The notes: generated by a model not told the origin, from the letters alone. A DNA stretch of 29,023 nucleotides from an uncultured Clostridia bacterium (GCA_934130595.1 CAKOYF010000017.1:1-29023), one strand, 5' to 3'. Positions 1-6,128 are shown, numbered from the stretch's first letter. Numbers and translations: made by a program.

Positions 1-177
1 GATGCAGAATATCTACAAGCAATAACTTGTTTGGATTCTGAAAAAGATAAAATCCTAACTGAAATAGATAATCAGTTAGAATATGTCTTTAAAAGACTAA
101 AAGCAGAAGGTGCGTGTGTTGCACCTTCTAAAACAACAGAGTTCCTAAACATTATGAAAGATACTTTTAAAAAGTAG
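1..177 (+). CDS. 3' end of an unknown protein gene (5' end outside window)
   Basis: An open frame runs from the first base to a TAG at 175-177 and gives 58 C-terminal residues, ending in IMKDTFKK. I do not recognise the family and see no transmembrane segment; the segment is charged and looks helical. That it is coding is supported by the diverged copy at 372-488. The changes between the two are mostly conservative or synonymous (Glu/Asp, Val/Ile, Leu/Ile, Phe/Leu). The upstream part, start codon and neighbours lie outside the window. The last third contains a 9-bp stem-loop in the DNA (105-129). Confidence 0.6.
   Translation, partial: DAEYLQAITCLDSEKDKILTEIDNQLEYVFKRLKAEGACVAPSKTTEFLNIMKDTFKK
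105..129. other. Conserved 9-bp stem-loop, copy 1
   Basis: AGAAGGTGC (105-113) and GCACCTTCT (121-129) form a perfect 9-bp stem around a 7-base loop. In the second copy (416-440) the stem is identical but five of the seven loop bases differ. On the minus strand the stem is followed by GCTTTT, so it could work as a weak terminator for RNA from the minus-strand promoter at 204-232. The stem also encodes EGA and APS on the plus strand, so protein constraint is an alternative reason for its conservation. Confidence 0.5.
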
Positions 178-203
178 ATTCGTAATCTCAACTCTGTAGT
201 ATA

Positions 204-232
204 ATTATACCACAACAAGGAAATGGTGTCAA
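204..232 (-). promoter_or_regulatory. Perfect sigma-A type promoter, copy 1 (minus strand)
   Basis: Reading the minus strand, TTGACA (232-227) and TATAAT (209-204) are separated by exactly 17 bases, with a TGG extended -10. Transcription would start near 197 and run leftward, antisense to the 3' end of the gene at 1-177. No conserved open frame with a ribosome binding site follows it inside the window. Confidence 0.75.
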
Positions 233-254
233 AGCATAAGGAATAATTTCTCTA

Positions 255-283
255 AAAAAGCAGCTACTAAAAAGCTGCTTTTT
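255..283. terminator. Bidirectional intrinsic terminator, copy 1
   Basis: AAAAAGCAGCT (255-265) pairs with AGCTGCTTTTT (273-283) around a 7-base loop. The A and T runs on the two sides give a T tract in both directions. It can end plus-strand transcription of the gene at 1-177. It can also end minus-strand RNA that starts at the copy-2 promoter (516-544). Confidence 0.85.
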
Positions 284-356
284 AAATTATATATTTATAT
301 TACTACTTTTTTATTGTAATATTATGCTTTAATTCTTTTTTATGAATTACTTAAAT

Positions 357-488
357 TAAAAAATTCCAACTGAAATAGATAATCAGTTGGATTACATCTT
401 TGCTAGAATAAAAGCAGAAGGTGCATGTACCGCACCTTCTAAAAAGATAGAGTTATTAACAATAATGAAAGATACTTTTAAAAAGTAG
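357..488 (+). pseudogene. Truncated, diverged duplicate of the gene ending at 177
   Basis: Codons from 372 to the TAG at 486-488 match the C-terminal ~39 codons of the first gene. About 28 of 38 residues are identical, and both end in IMKDTFKK. The frame is closed by a TAA at 357-359, and there is no start codon or ribosome binding site, so this is a 3' fragment rather than a working gene. The mostly conservative substitutions suggest that it diverged while still translated, or that it came from a paralogue with a full-length copy. Confidence 0.7.
416..440. other. Conserved 9-bp stem-loop, copy 2
   Basis: AGAAGGTGC (416-424) pairs with GCACCTTCT (432-440) around the loop ATGTACC. The stem is identical to that of copy 1 and the loop is different. 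It lies about 70-90 bases downstream of the likely start point of the copy-2 minus-strand promoter. Confidence 0.5.
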
Positions 489-515
489 CTTTTAACTTAT
501 AACTCTAACAATATA

Positions 516-544
516 ATTATATCACAGCAAGGAAATGGTGTCAA
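516..544 (-). promoter_or_regulatory. Perfect sigma-A type promoter, copy 2 (minus strand)
   Basis: TTGACA (544-539) and TATAAT (521-516) on the minus strand are 17 bases apart, with a TGA extended -10. The start would be near 509. The RNA would run antisense to the gene fragment and end at the stem-loop near 416-440 or, at the latest, at the terminator at 255-283. It would therefore be a short RNA of about 90-255 nt. Confidence 0.75.
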
Positions 545-566
545 AGCATAGAGAATAATTTTTCTA

Positions 567-595
567 AAAAAGCAGCTACTAAAAAGCTGCTTTTT
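567..595. terminator. Bidirectional intrinsic terminator, copy 2
   Basis: This is the same hairpin as at 255-283, with an 11-bp stem and 7-base loop. It lies 8 bases past the stop codon of the minus-strand acyl-CoA ligase, so it is the natural terminator of that gene as well as of plus-strand transcription through the repeat. Confidence 0.85.
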
Positions 596-603
596 AAATT
601 ATA

Positions 604-2493
604 CTATTTTTTACTTTTAGTAGATTTTTCTTTCTTTTCCTTTTCTTCTTTTTCTTTATCCTTTTTTATTTCTGCAAATCTTTTAATTTTCATTGTAGTT
701 GTTTTTTCAAATTCATCTTTTTTAATTTCTAAACATTTTATTGCTTTATATGATGTTAAAGTTTTATTAACTTTCTTTATTTCTTCCCATATCAAGTTAT
801 ATATTTCTTCATCAGTCATATCTTCTTTTACATTCTCTTTTATATAAGTGTAATTAGGTATTACTTTTACAGAAACAGTTAGATTATCCTTCTCTCCTTT
901 TCCATATACCATACATTCAGATATATATGGTATATTTCCTAATATTAGTTCTATTTCTTCTGGATATATATTTTTTCCATTTGCTGTTACTATAACATTT
1001 TTAGAACGTCCTGTTATATATAAGTATCCATCTTTATCTAAATATCCTATATCACCGCTGTTAAACCAACCATCTTTTACAACTTTTTTTGTTTCTTCTT
1101 CCATTTCATAATATCCAAGCATTAAAGTAGAGCTTTTAATCCATACTTCTCCTTCTCCATCTTCGTTTGGATTATTAATTTTTATTTGGGCACATACAAC
1201 AGCTTTACCTACAGAACCTGTACGTGGATCACTTTCTGGTGTTAATGCAGATATTGGAGCAGTCTCAGTTAAACCATAACCTTGTAAAAACTCAATGCCA
1301 ATATCTTCAAGCCATTTTGCTATTTTTTTATCCATTGGCGCTGCAGCAGAAACTATTATTCTTAAATTTCCACCCAAATTTTCAAGAATTTCTGCAAATA
1401 CTTTTCTTTTAATATCTATTCCTACTGCCTTTAAAGCATTAGTAACATGAATCATAGAATTTACTATTGTTTCTTTTCCACTCTTTTTAATATTTTGATT
1501 TATCTTTTTATATAGATTTTCTAGTAATAATGGAACAGCAAGTATAGCTGTAGGCTTTGTTTCTTTTAAATTTGATACTAGATATTTTAAGCCTTCACAA
1601 ACAGCTACTGATGCACCTTGTGAAAATGGATATAAAAATCCTATTGTAGATTCATATGTATGATGTAATGGCAAAACAGAAAATAATTTATCTTTTGGTC
1701 TAAGATATACATAGCACTGACATGCATATACATTTTCTGTTAAGTTTCTATTACATACCATAACACCTTTTGAAGCAGAAGTAGTACCTGATGTAAATAT
1801 TAATACTTTAAATTCATCTTTATCTATTTTTGTATCAAGTAAAGCATTATTACCATTTTCATATAGTTTATTTCCTATATTTTTGATTGTTTCAAATCCA
1901 ACATCTTTTCCGTTTAATTCTGCATCTGAATACATTTCAATAAAGTATTCTACTCCATCTAATCTATCTCTTACTTTATCTACTAGTTCTTTCTTTCTAT
2001 GTGAGAAAATAACGGCTGAAGCTTTAGAACGTTTTACTAAATTTTCAAACTCATTTTCTGGTAATTCTTTATCCATTGGTACTGCTATACCAACACCACA
2101 TAAAAGAGCCATATATGATACATACCATTCATATGTAGTTTCACTAATTATTACAACTCTTTTATCTCTTAATCCTAAATATTCAATAAGACCTGTTCCT
2201 AATCCAATAACATCTTCTCTAAATTTTCCATAAGTTATATCTTCAAATTTTCCTTTGTGATCAAACTTTTGAGTTATTAAAACATTATCTTTAAACTTTA
2301 CAGTTACATCTTCAAATACTTCTTGCATTGTATTATATCTTATTGCAGGAGGAATTGGATCTCCTGGTTTATATTCTTTTTGTTTTCCTTTTTTCTTAAT
2401 TTCTTCTGTTAAATCATCTATCTTTTCTATATTATTCATTTTAAATTTAGGAAATTTAAAATCTGGCACTTTAAAATCTCTTAAACTCATCAT
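604..2493 (-). CDS. Long-chain acyl-CoA synthetase / AMP-forming ligase
   Basis: A 629-residue ANL-superfamily enzyme that would activate a fatty acid to acyl-AMP and then acyl-CoA. The visible motifs are the AMP-binding loop TSGTTSASKGVM (around residue 235), GYGLTET, NSGDIGYLDKDGYLYITGR, and the C-terminal catalytic lysine region TTTMKIKR. The glycine usual in TSGTTG is serine here. The N-terminus repeats DFK/FPKFK, and the C-terminus is a lysine/glutamate-rich tail, which may be a membrane-surface or interaction segment. The start is one of two adjacent ATGs, with AGAGGGG 13 bases upstream. It is a single-gene unit with its own promoter (2531-2560), a dyad operator and a terminator at 567-595. 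The substrate chain length cannot be read from the sequence. Confidence 0.9.
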   Translation of the reverse strand: MMSLRDFKVPDFKFPKFKMNNIEKIDDLTEEIKKKGKQKEYKPGDPIPPAIRYNTMQEVFEDVTVKFKDNVLITQKFDHKGKFEDITYGKFREDVIGLGTGLIEYLGLRDKRVVIISETTYEWYVSYMALLCGVGIAVPMDKELPENEFENLVKRSKASAVIFSHRKKELVDKVRDRLDGVEYFIEMYSDAELNGKDVGFETIKNIGNKLYENGNNALLDTKIDKDEFKVLIFTSGTTSASKGVMVCNRNLTENVYACQCYVYLRPKDKLFSVLPLHHTYESTIGFLYPFSQGASVAVCEGLKYLVSNLKETKPTAILAVPLLLENLYKKINQNIKKSGKETIVNSMIHVTNALKAVGIDIKRKVFAEILENLGGNLRIIVSAAAPMDKKIAKWLEDIGIEFLQGYGLTETAPISALTPESDPRTGSVGKAVVCAQIKINNPNEDGEGEVWIKSSTLMLGYYEMEEETKKVVKDGWFNSGDIGYLDKDGYLYITGRSKNVIVTANGKNIYPEEIELILGNIPYISECMVYGKGEKDNLTVSVKVIPNYTYIKENVKEDMTDEEIYNLIWEEIKKVNKTLTSYKAIKCLEIKKDEFEKTTTMKIKRFAEIKKDKEKEEKEKKEKSTKSKK

Positions 2494-2530
2494 AATTTTT
2501 TAGTTTCCCCTCTCTTTTATTTCAACATGT

Positions 2531-2560
2531 ATTATACTATTTTAATATGCAATTTGTCAA
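2531..2560 (-). promoter_or_regulatory. Promoter of the acyl-CoA ligase
   Basis: On the minus strand TTGACA (2560-2555) and TATAAT (2536-2531) are separated by 18 bases. The -35 box overlaps the palindrome GTCAATTGAC (2556-2565). Confidence 0.75.
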
Positions 2561-2575
2561 TTGACTAAGCAGTCA
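2556..2575. promoter_or_regulatory. Candidate repressor operator (overlapping dyads)
   Basis: TGACT-AAGC-AGTCA (2562-2575) is an inverted repeat directly next to, and sharing bases with, the palindrome GTCAATTGAC (2556-2565). Together they give several TGAC/GTCA half-sites over and just upstream of the -35 box. Short dyads with TGAC half-sites are common operators of TetR-family repressors. A TetR gene of unknown target is encoded at 7894-8457. The link between the two is inference. Confidence 0.5.
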
Positions 2576-2664
2576 GTTTGCCCGTAAGTGCAACATATTT
2601 AACTATATTTCACACAATTTGCTATATTTTTTTGTAAACTTTAATATTATTTTTAACTTAAATA

Positions 2665-2693
2665 TTGACAAGTATATAAAAAAATTGTATAAT
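2665..2693 (+). promoter_or_regulatory. Promoter of the metal permease/Fur operon
   Basis: TTGACA (2665-2670), 17 bases, TATAAT (2688-2693): a perfect consensus promoter. Transcription should start near 2700, immediately before or inside the dyad at 2702-2716. Confidence 0.85.
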
Positions 2694-2701
2694 AGTGTAC
2701 T

Positions 2702-2716
2702 CGCAAATGATTTGCG
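2702..2716. promoter_or_regulatory. 7-1-7 dyad, candidate Fur-family operator
   Basis: CGCAAAT-G-ATTTGCG is a perfect 7-1-7 inverted repeat with the AATnATT core typical of Fur, Zur and PerR boxes. The outer bases differ from those consensus boxes. It sits over the predicted transcription start of an operon that encodes a Fur-family protein. Autoregulation by that protein is the simplest reading, but it is inference. Confidence 0.65.
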
Positions 2717-2736
2717 CATTTTTTTAGGAGGAAGAA

Positions 2737-3603
2737 ATGATAGATATAATTACTGAGACACTAATTGACTCAATAAAAATCTTACCGTTTTTATTCTTGT
2801 CTTATTTGCTTATTGAATATATTGAGCATAAATCGTCTCACAAATTAGAAAAAGCATTATCCGCCTCTGGTAAATATAGTAAAGTCGTAGGAAGCATCCT
2901 TGGAATAATCCCACAATGTGGATTTTCTGCAGTTGCTGCTAACCTTTTTTCTAGTAGAGTAATAACAATTGGAACTTTAGTTGCAGTATTTTTAGCAACA
3001 TCTGATGAAGCAATTCCTATTTTACTTACTTATCCAGAAAAAAGTAAAGATTTAATAATGATTCTAGTTATTAAATTTATTATTGCAGTAGTTGCTGGTA
3101 CTATTATTGATGCTATTCTTAACTTAAAGAAGAATAAAGAAGCTAAATTTGATAATGATGAAATGCACACTCACATGCATGATATTTGCAAAGATTGTGA
3201 TTGTGATCATGGATTACTAAAATCTAGTATAAAACATACTCTAAGTATATTTTTATTTCTACTAGTTATTACTTTTATCATAAATATAGCTGTAGAATTA
3301 ATTGGAGATGAAAACTTTAGCAAAATTATTCTTTCTGGTTCTATACTTCAACCGTTTGTTGCTAGTATAATAGGATTAATTCCAAACTGTGCAGCATCTG
3401 TTCTTTTAAGTAAGCTTTATGTTGATGGAGCTTTAAGTTTAGGATCAATTATTGCAGGACTTTCTACTGGAGCTGGAGTTGGAGGAATTATATTGTTTAA
3501 AACAAATAAAAATTTAAAAGAAAATTTAAGTATATTAGGACTTGTATATTTAATAGGTGCATTTTGTGGAGTATTCATTGATCTTATTATGAGGATTTCA
3601 TAA
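2737..3603 (+). CDS. Putative heavy-metal (manganese/arsenic-type) permease, ArsP_2-like
   Basis: A 288-residue polytopic membrane protein resembling the ArsP_2 family (PF11449), often annotated as putative manganese transporter or arsenic efflux protein. Two similar halves each carry a GxIPxC motif: GIIPQCGFS (56-64) and GLIPNCAAS (213-221). These probably sit in membrane re-entrant or pore segments. Between the halves is a soluble loop rich in His, Asp and Cys (about residues 143-158, with MHTHMH, CKDC and CDHG), a likely metal-binding site. The start has AGGAGG 7 bases upstream. It is the first gene of an operon with a Fur-family regulator five bases downstream, which supports transport of a transition metal. 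The metal and the direction of transport are not determined by the sequence. Confidence 0.75.
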   Translation: MIDIITETLIDSIKILPFLFLSYLLIEYIEHKSSHKLEKALSASGKYSKVVGSILGIIPQCGFSAVAANLFSSRVITIGTLVAVFLATSDEAIPILLTYPEKSKDLIMILVIKFIIAVVAGTIIDAILNLKKNKEAKFDNDEMHTHMHDICKDCDCDHGLLKSSIKHTLSIFLFLLVITFIINIAVELIGDENFSKIILSGSILQPFVASIIGLIPNCAASVLLSKLYVDGALSLGSIIAGLSTGAGVGGIILFKTNKNLKENLSILGLVYLIGAFCGVFIDLIMRIS

Positions 3604-3608
3604 TATAA

Positions 3609-3986
3609 ATGAAAAAAGATTATATTTTTGATATATTAAAAAATTCGCCAAATTCATTAACTGCCGAGGAAATTTATAATGATGTTTCACAAAATATAGA
3701 TATAAACCTATCTACAGTTTATAGAACTTTAAATAATTTAGTAGATAAAGATTTAGTAACAAAAGTAGTTCGTCAAGATAAAATAGCATACTATGAAATT
3801 GCCAATGACGAAAACGAGAACAAATATTACCTTATTTGTGATAAATGTAACAACGCTTATCCTACAGATATGTGCAATATTGAAAAACTTACAAGAAAAA
3901 TAAAAAAAGAAACTGGATTTAATATAACAAGTCACACATTAGAATTTCATGGCATATGTCCTGAATGTTTAAAGAATGTCAAATAA
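3609..3986 (+). CDS. Fur-family metal-responsive transcriptional regulator
   Basis: A 125-residue, slightly short Fur/Zur/PerR-type protein. It has an N-terminal winged helix with the recognition segment NLSTVYRTLNNL (about 33-44). The C-terminal dimerisation domain has two CxxC pairs, Cys77/Cys80 and Cys117/Cys120, which would hold structural zinc. The histidine cluster usually just before the first CxxC (HHH-L-x-C-x-x-C) is replaced by NKYYL, so the usual regulatory metal site looks altered. His109 and His114 remain. It follows the permease by 5 bases with AGGA about 13 bases upstream, so translation may be coupled. It most likely controls its own operon through the 7-1-7 dyad at 2702-2716. 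Which metal or signal it senses cannot be told. Confidence 0.85.
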   Translation: MKKDYIFDILKNSPNSLTAEEIYNDVSQNIDINLSTVYRTLNNLVDKDLVTKVVRQDKIAYYEIANDENENKYYLICDKCNNAYPTDMCNIEKLTRKIKKETGFNITSHTLEFHGICPECLKNVK

Positions 3987-4000
3987 GACATTCTTTTTTT
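3972..4000 (+). terminator. Terminator of the permease/Fur operon
   Basis: AAGAATGTC (3972-3980) pairs with GACATTCTT (3987-3995), with a 6-base loop that contains the TAA stop codon, followed by a run of T. The hairpin therefore overlaps the last codons of the regulator gene. Confidence 0.9.
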
Positions 4001-4038
4001 GTGTTTTTATGATATAATCACTACTGGTGATTAGTATT

Positions 4039-4785
4039 ATGACAAAAGAACAAAAATTGCAAAAAATAGAAAAACTATATGATTTATATAAAAGTGGAAA
4101 GCTTGGCGGAGATATAATGCCAGAAGACTCTAACCCACATTTAGATATTGGTTCAAAAGAAAACTTTTTATATTTTACTTTACCTATGGCTCTTAATTAC
4201 CAAAGAAATTCATATACACTATGGGAAAGCGCAAAAAAGACATATGAAGATTCTACTACCTGCTTTATATTTGACCCTAAAAAAGTAATATCTGCCTCTT
4301 ACGAGGATGTTCAAGCTGCCCTTATAAAATATAGATTGGCATTACAAAAAGACAAGCAAACTCAAATATGGATTAAACTTTGCTATACTATAGAGACTCT
4401 TCTTAATGGAGATATTAGAAATATTTTTAAAATTTGTGATTATGATGTAGATAAAATTAGAGATTATATGCAAAAACAGCATAAAAAAGATTTTCCTTAT
4501 TTGTCTGGTAATAAACTTTGTAATTATTGGATGTATGTTATATACCAATATACAAATATGCGTTATATTAATAAAGAAGATTTAACTATAGCACCAGACA
4601 TTCATGTGTTACGTTCAAGTGTAAAACTTGAAATCATAACTCAAAAAGAATTTGAATCTTCAAATGCACAAATTATATGTATACAAAATTGGAATGAAAT
4701 TTTAAAATCAACTAAATTTGCACCAATAGATATTCATACTCCTTTATGGTTATGGGGACGTTCTGGATTTAAAGAAAATCTATAA
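4039..4785 (+). CDS. Unknown protein, possible HhH-GPD-like DNA glycosylase relative
   Basis: 248 residues from the ATG at 4039, which has GGTGAT 8 bases upstream; a GTG at 4027 is in frame but lies inside that ribosome binding site. The protein is soluble and helical-looking. Two segments resemble the active site of HhH-GPD DNA glycosylases. The first is YLSGNKLCNYW (around 154-164, lysine 159), comparable to the hairpin L-x-G-x-G-x-K. The second is PDIHVLRSSVKL (186-197, Asp187), comparable to the VDTHVxR segment with the catalytic aspartate. The Lys-Asp spacing of 28 is longer than in endonuclease III or OGG1 and closer to archaeal AGOG enzymes. The N-terminal LPMALNYQRNSYTLWE segment is not explained. 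It is a single gene with TATAAT at 4013-4018 and a poor -35. The assignment is tentative. Confidence 0.4.
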   Translation: MTKEQKLQKIEKLYDLYKSGKLGGDIMPEDSNPHLDIGSKENFLYFTLPMALNYQRNSYTLWESAKKTYEDSTTCFIFDPKKVISASYEDVQAALIKYRLALQKDKQTQIWIKLCYTIETLLNGDIRNIFKICDYDVDKIRDYMQKQHKKDFPYLSGNKLCNYWMYVIYQYTNMRYINKEDLTIAPDIHVLRSSVKLEIITQKEFESSNAQIICIQNWNEILKSTKFAPIDIHTPLWLWGRSGFKENL

Positions 4786-4786
4786 T

Positions 4787-4824
4787 AAAAAAAAGAGTTA
4801 ATTAGCTTATACTAATTAACTCTT
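4787..4824 (-). terminator. Terminator downstream of tRNA-Met
   Basis: A 13-bp stem (4793-4805 with 4812-4824) and a 6-base loop. On the minus strand it is followed by a run of eight T, so it is a strong terminator for the tRNA transcript. On the plus strand it follows the stop codon at 4785 but has only a weak T tract. Confidence 0.85.
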
Positions 4825-4834
4825 AATTATTTAT

Positions 4835-4911
4835 TGGTAGCGGCAATTGGAGTCGAACCAATGACCTTTCGGGTATGAACCGAACGCTCTAGCCAACTAA
4901 GCTATGCCGCC
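4835..4911 (-). tRNA. tRNA-Met (anticodon CAU, elongator type)
   Basis: A 77-base cloverleaf on the minus strand. It has acceptor GGCGGCA with UGCCGCU (G1-U72 wobble), D arm GCUUAGUUGGCUAGAGC, anticodon stem UUCGG/CCGAA with loop UUCAUAC (anticodon CAU), and T arm AUUGG-UUCGACU-CCAAU. The discriminator is A and the CCA is encoded. The overall sequence is very like elongator tRNA-Met of Bacillus, including the same G1-U72 pair. It does not have the mismatched acceptor end of an initiator. It has its own promoter and terminator. Confidence 0.95.
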
Positions 4912-4956
4912 ATTTGTAACTTAAAAACCATCTTTTAGTTTCAAGCTACGAGAATT

Positions 4957-4985
4957 ATTATACACTACTTCTTTCCAGTTGTCAA
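4957..4985 (-). promoter_or_regulatory. Promoter of tRNA-Met
   Basis: TTGACA (4985-4980), 17 bases, TATAAT (4962-4957) on the minus strand: a perfect consensus, just after the stop codon of trmL. The start would be about 40 bases before the mature tRNA end. Confidence 0.85.
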
Positions 4986-4989
4986 CATT

Positions 4990-5499
4990 TTATTTTAATT
5001 TTTTATCAAAATATGGACTTACTTCTAATAAGTCTTTATAATTTAGTTGTCTTTCTGCTTCATATGCAACAATTGCAACAGCATTAGATAAATTTAAAGA
5101 TCTAATTATATCTCTCATTGGAATTCTTGCTGCATTTTCAAAGTTTTCTAATATAAAGTCTTCTGGTAATCCTCTTGTTTCCGGTCCAAATACTAAGTAT
5201 GCTTCATCTTCATATTTTATATCTGTATGACTTTTTTTAGATTTTGTTGAAAGTAAATACATTTTCTTTCCTTTTGTTTTTTGTTTAAAATCTTCTAAAT
5301 TATCATATTCTATTATTTTAACTTTATCCCAGTAATCTAATCCTGCTCTTTTCATATTTTTCTTAACTGCAGCATCTGATGTATCAAAGCCATATGGTTT
5401 TACCATATGAAGTGTTGCTCCTATTGCTGCACAAGTTCTTGCTATATTTCCTGCATTTACTGCTATTTCTGGTTCAACTAATACTATATTAAGTGCCAT
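4990..5499 (-). CDS. trmL: tRNA (cytidine/uridine-34 2'-O)-methyltransferase TrmL
   Basis: A 169-residue SPOUT-class methyltransferase that would use S-adenosylmethionine to methylate the ribose of the wobble base of leucine tRNAs. Seen are the N-terminal VLVEPEIAVNAGNIARTCAA, the SAM-knot motifs LVFGPETRGLPE and IPMRDIIRSLNLSNAVAIVAYE, and a length typical of TrmL/YibK. The start is the ATG at 5499: TGGAGG lies 6-9 bases upstream, whereas the in-frame ATG at 5517 lies inside the preceding gene and has no such site. The stop of the dCMP deaminase gene is only 4 bases upstream, so the two are co-transcribed from 6044-6072. The tRNA-Met gene follows with its own promoter. Confidence 0.9.
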   Translation of the reverse strand: MALNIVLVEPEIAVNAGNIARTCAAIGATLHMVKPYGFDTSDAAVKKNMKRAGLDYWDKVKIIEYDNLEDFKQKTKGKKMYLLSTKSKKSHTDIKYEDEAYLVFGPETRGLPEDFILENFENAARIPMRDIIRSLNLSNAVAIVAYEAERQLNYKDLLEVSPYFDKKLK

Positions 5500-5503
5500 T
5501 TTT

Positions 5504-6010
5504 CTATTCCTCCACAATCTTTTTTATTTTTTCTTCTAGTACTTCGTCATAATCTATCCAGTCTTGAACGTTAATTTCTCTATATCCTTTTTCACTGTTT
5601 TTATCTCTTACTATGACTTTTTCTATTCCTGCATTTATAACTACTCTTTTACACATGCTACATGAATCAATATAATCTAATACTTCATTTGTTTGAGCAT
5701 CTTTACCCACCATATACATTGTAGCGCCTATTGTATCTTTTCTTGCAGCAGATATAATTGCATTTTGCTCTGCATGAACTGATCTACAAAGTTCATACTT
5801 TTCTCCGCTTTTTATATTAAGTTTTTGTCTTGCGCAATATCCTAAGTTAATACAGTTTTTTCTACCTCTTGGTGCACCTGTATATCCTGTAGAAATTATT
5901 TCATCATTTTTTACTATAACAGCACCATAATTTCTTCTTAAACAAGTACCTCTTTTTAAAACTGTATCTGCTATTTCTAAGTAATAATTTACTTTATCTA
6001 TTCTTTCCAT
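5504..6010 (-). CDS. Deoxycytidylate (dCMP) deaminase, ComEB-type
   Basis: A 168-residue zinc-dependent cytidine deaminase-fold enzyme converting dCMP to dUMP for thymidylate synthesis. It has HAEQNAI, with the zinc ligand His and catalytic Glu, and SCSMCKRVVINAG, with the two zinc-binding cysteines in the place of PCxxC. It also has the N-terminal segment RGTCLRRNYGAVIV and an inserted Cys-containing region (NCINLGYCAR) typical of dCMP deaminases. I place the start at the ATG at 6010, because AGGGGAG lies 7 bases upstream; the ATG at 6016 would be only one base from it. It is first in an operon with trmL. Confidence 0.9.
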   Translation of the reverse strand: MERIDKVNYYLEIADTVLKRGTCLRRNYGAVIVKNDEIISTGYTGAPRGRKNCINLGYCARQKLNIKSGEKYELCRSVHAEQNAIISAARKDTIGATMYMVGKDAQTNEVLDYIDSCSMCKRVVINAGIEKVIVRDKNSEKGYREINVQDWIDYDEVLEEKIKKIVEE

Positions 6011-6043
6011 TAGCATACTCCCCTTTAATTTTTGCTAAGAGAA

Positions 6044-6072
6044 ATTATATCATTATACTCGCACAATGTCAA
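6044..6072 (-). promoter_or_regulatory. Promoter of the dCMP deaminase-trmL operon
   Basis: TTGACA (6072-6067), 17 bases, TATAAT (6049-6044) on the minus strand. A second TATAAT within the spacer is too close to the -35 to be used. It is divergent from, and about 10 bases from, the plus-strand promoter at 6082-6110. Confidence 0.85.
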
Positions 6073-6081
6073 TTTATGTTA

Positions 6082-6110
6082 TTGTTTATTAAGTTGTTTA
6101 ATGATATAAT
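6082..6110 (+). promoter_or_regulatory. Promoter of the lipid kinase gene
   Basis: TTGTTT (6082-6087), 17 bases, TATAAT (6105-6110), followed by AGGTGAT and the ATG at 6129. The leader is therefore very short. Confidence 0.65.
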
Positions 6111-6128
6111 ATTAATATAGGTGATTTA

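Larger units (their letters stand above)
47..290. repeat. Tandem repeat unit, copy 1
   Basis: This unit is repeated at about 357-602, an offset of 310-312 bases. It contains the last ~39 codons of the unknown gene, a non-coding spacer with a perfect minus-strand promoter, and a terminator hairpin. Counting by eye, the coding part differs at about 21 of 117 positions. The 90-base non-coding part (201-290 versus 513-602) differs at only 5. The better conservation of the non-coding half is unusual for an old duplication. Confidence 0.85.
357..602. repeat. Tandem repeat unit, copy 2
   Basis: This is the second copy of the unit at 47-290, carrying the gene fragment, stem-loop, minus-strand promoter and terminator in the same order. 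Between the copies, 291-356 is A/T-rich and I see no gene in it. Together the two copies account for almost all of the 426-base stretch between the CDS ending at 177 and the one at 604. Confidence 0.85.

Noticed and set aside
96..176. A 26-codon minus-strand frame (ATG at 165) downstream of the copy-1 promoter
   Set aside because: It has no ribosome binding site and is not open in the second repeat copy, so a coding role for this transcript is unlikely.
47..602. CRISPR-like array from the repeated sequence at the left edge
   Set aside because: Only two long units (~245 bases) are present, with coding content; there are no short regular repeats with unique spacers.
1883..2233. A 116-codon plus-strand frame opposite the acyl-CoA ligase
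   Set aside because: Shadow of a conserved gene; no ribosome binding site or recognisable product. The same holds for the frames at 12681-13058 and 25125-25463.
4027..4038. GTG at 4027 as start of the gene ending at 4785
   Set aside because: It lies inside the GGTGAT ribosome binding site that serves the ATG at 4039.
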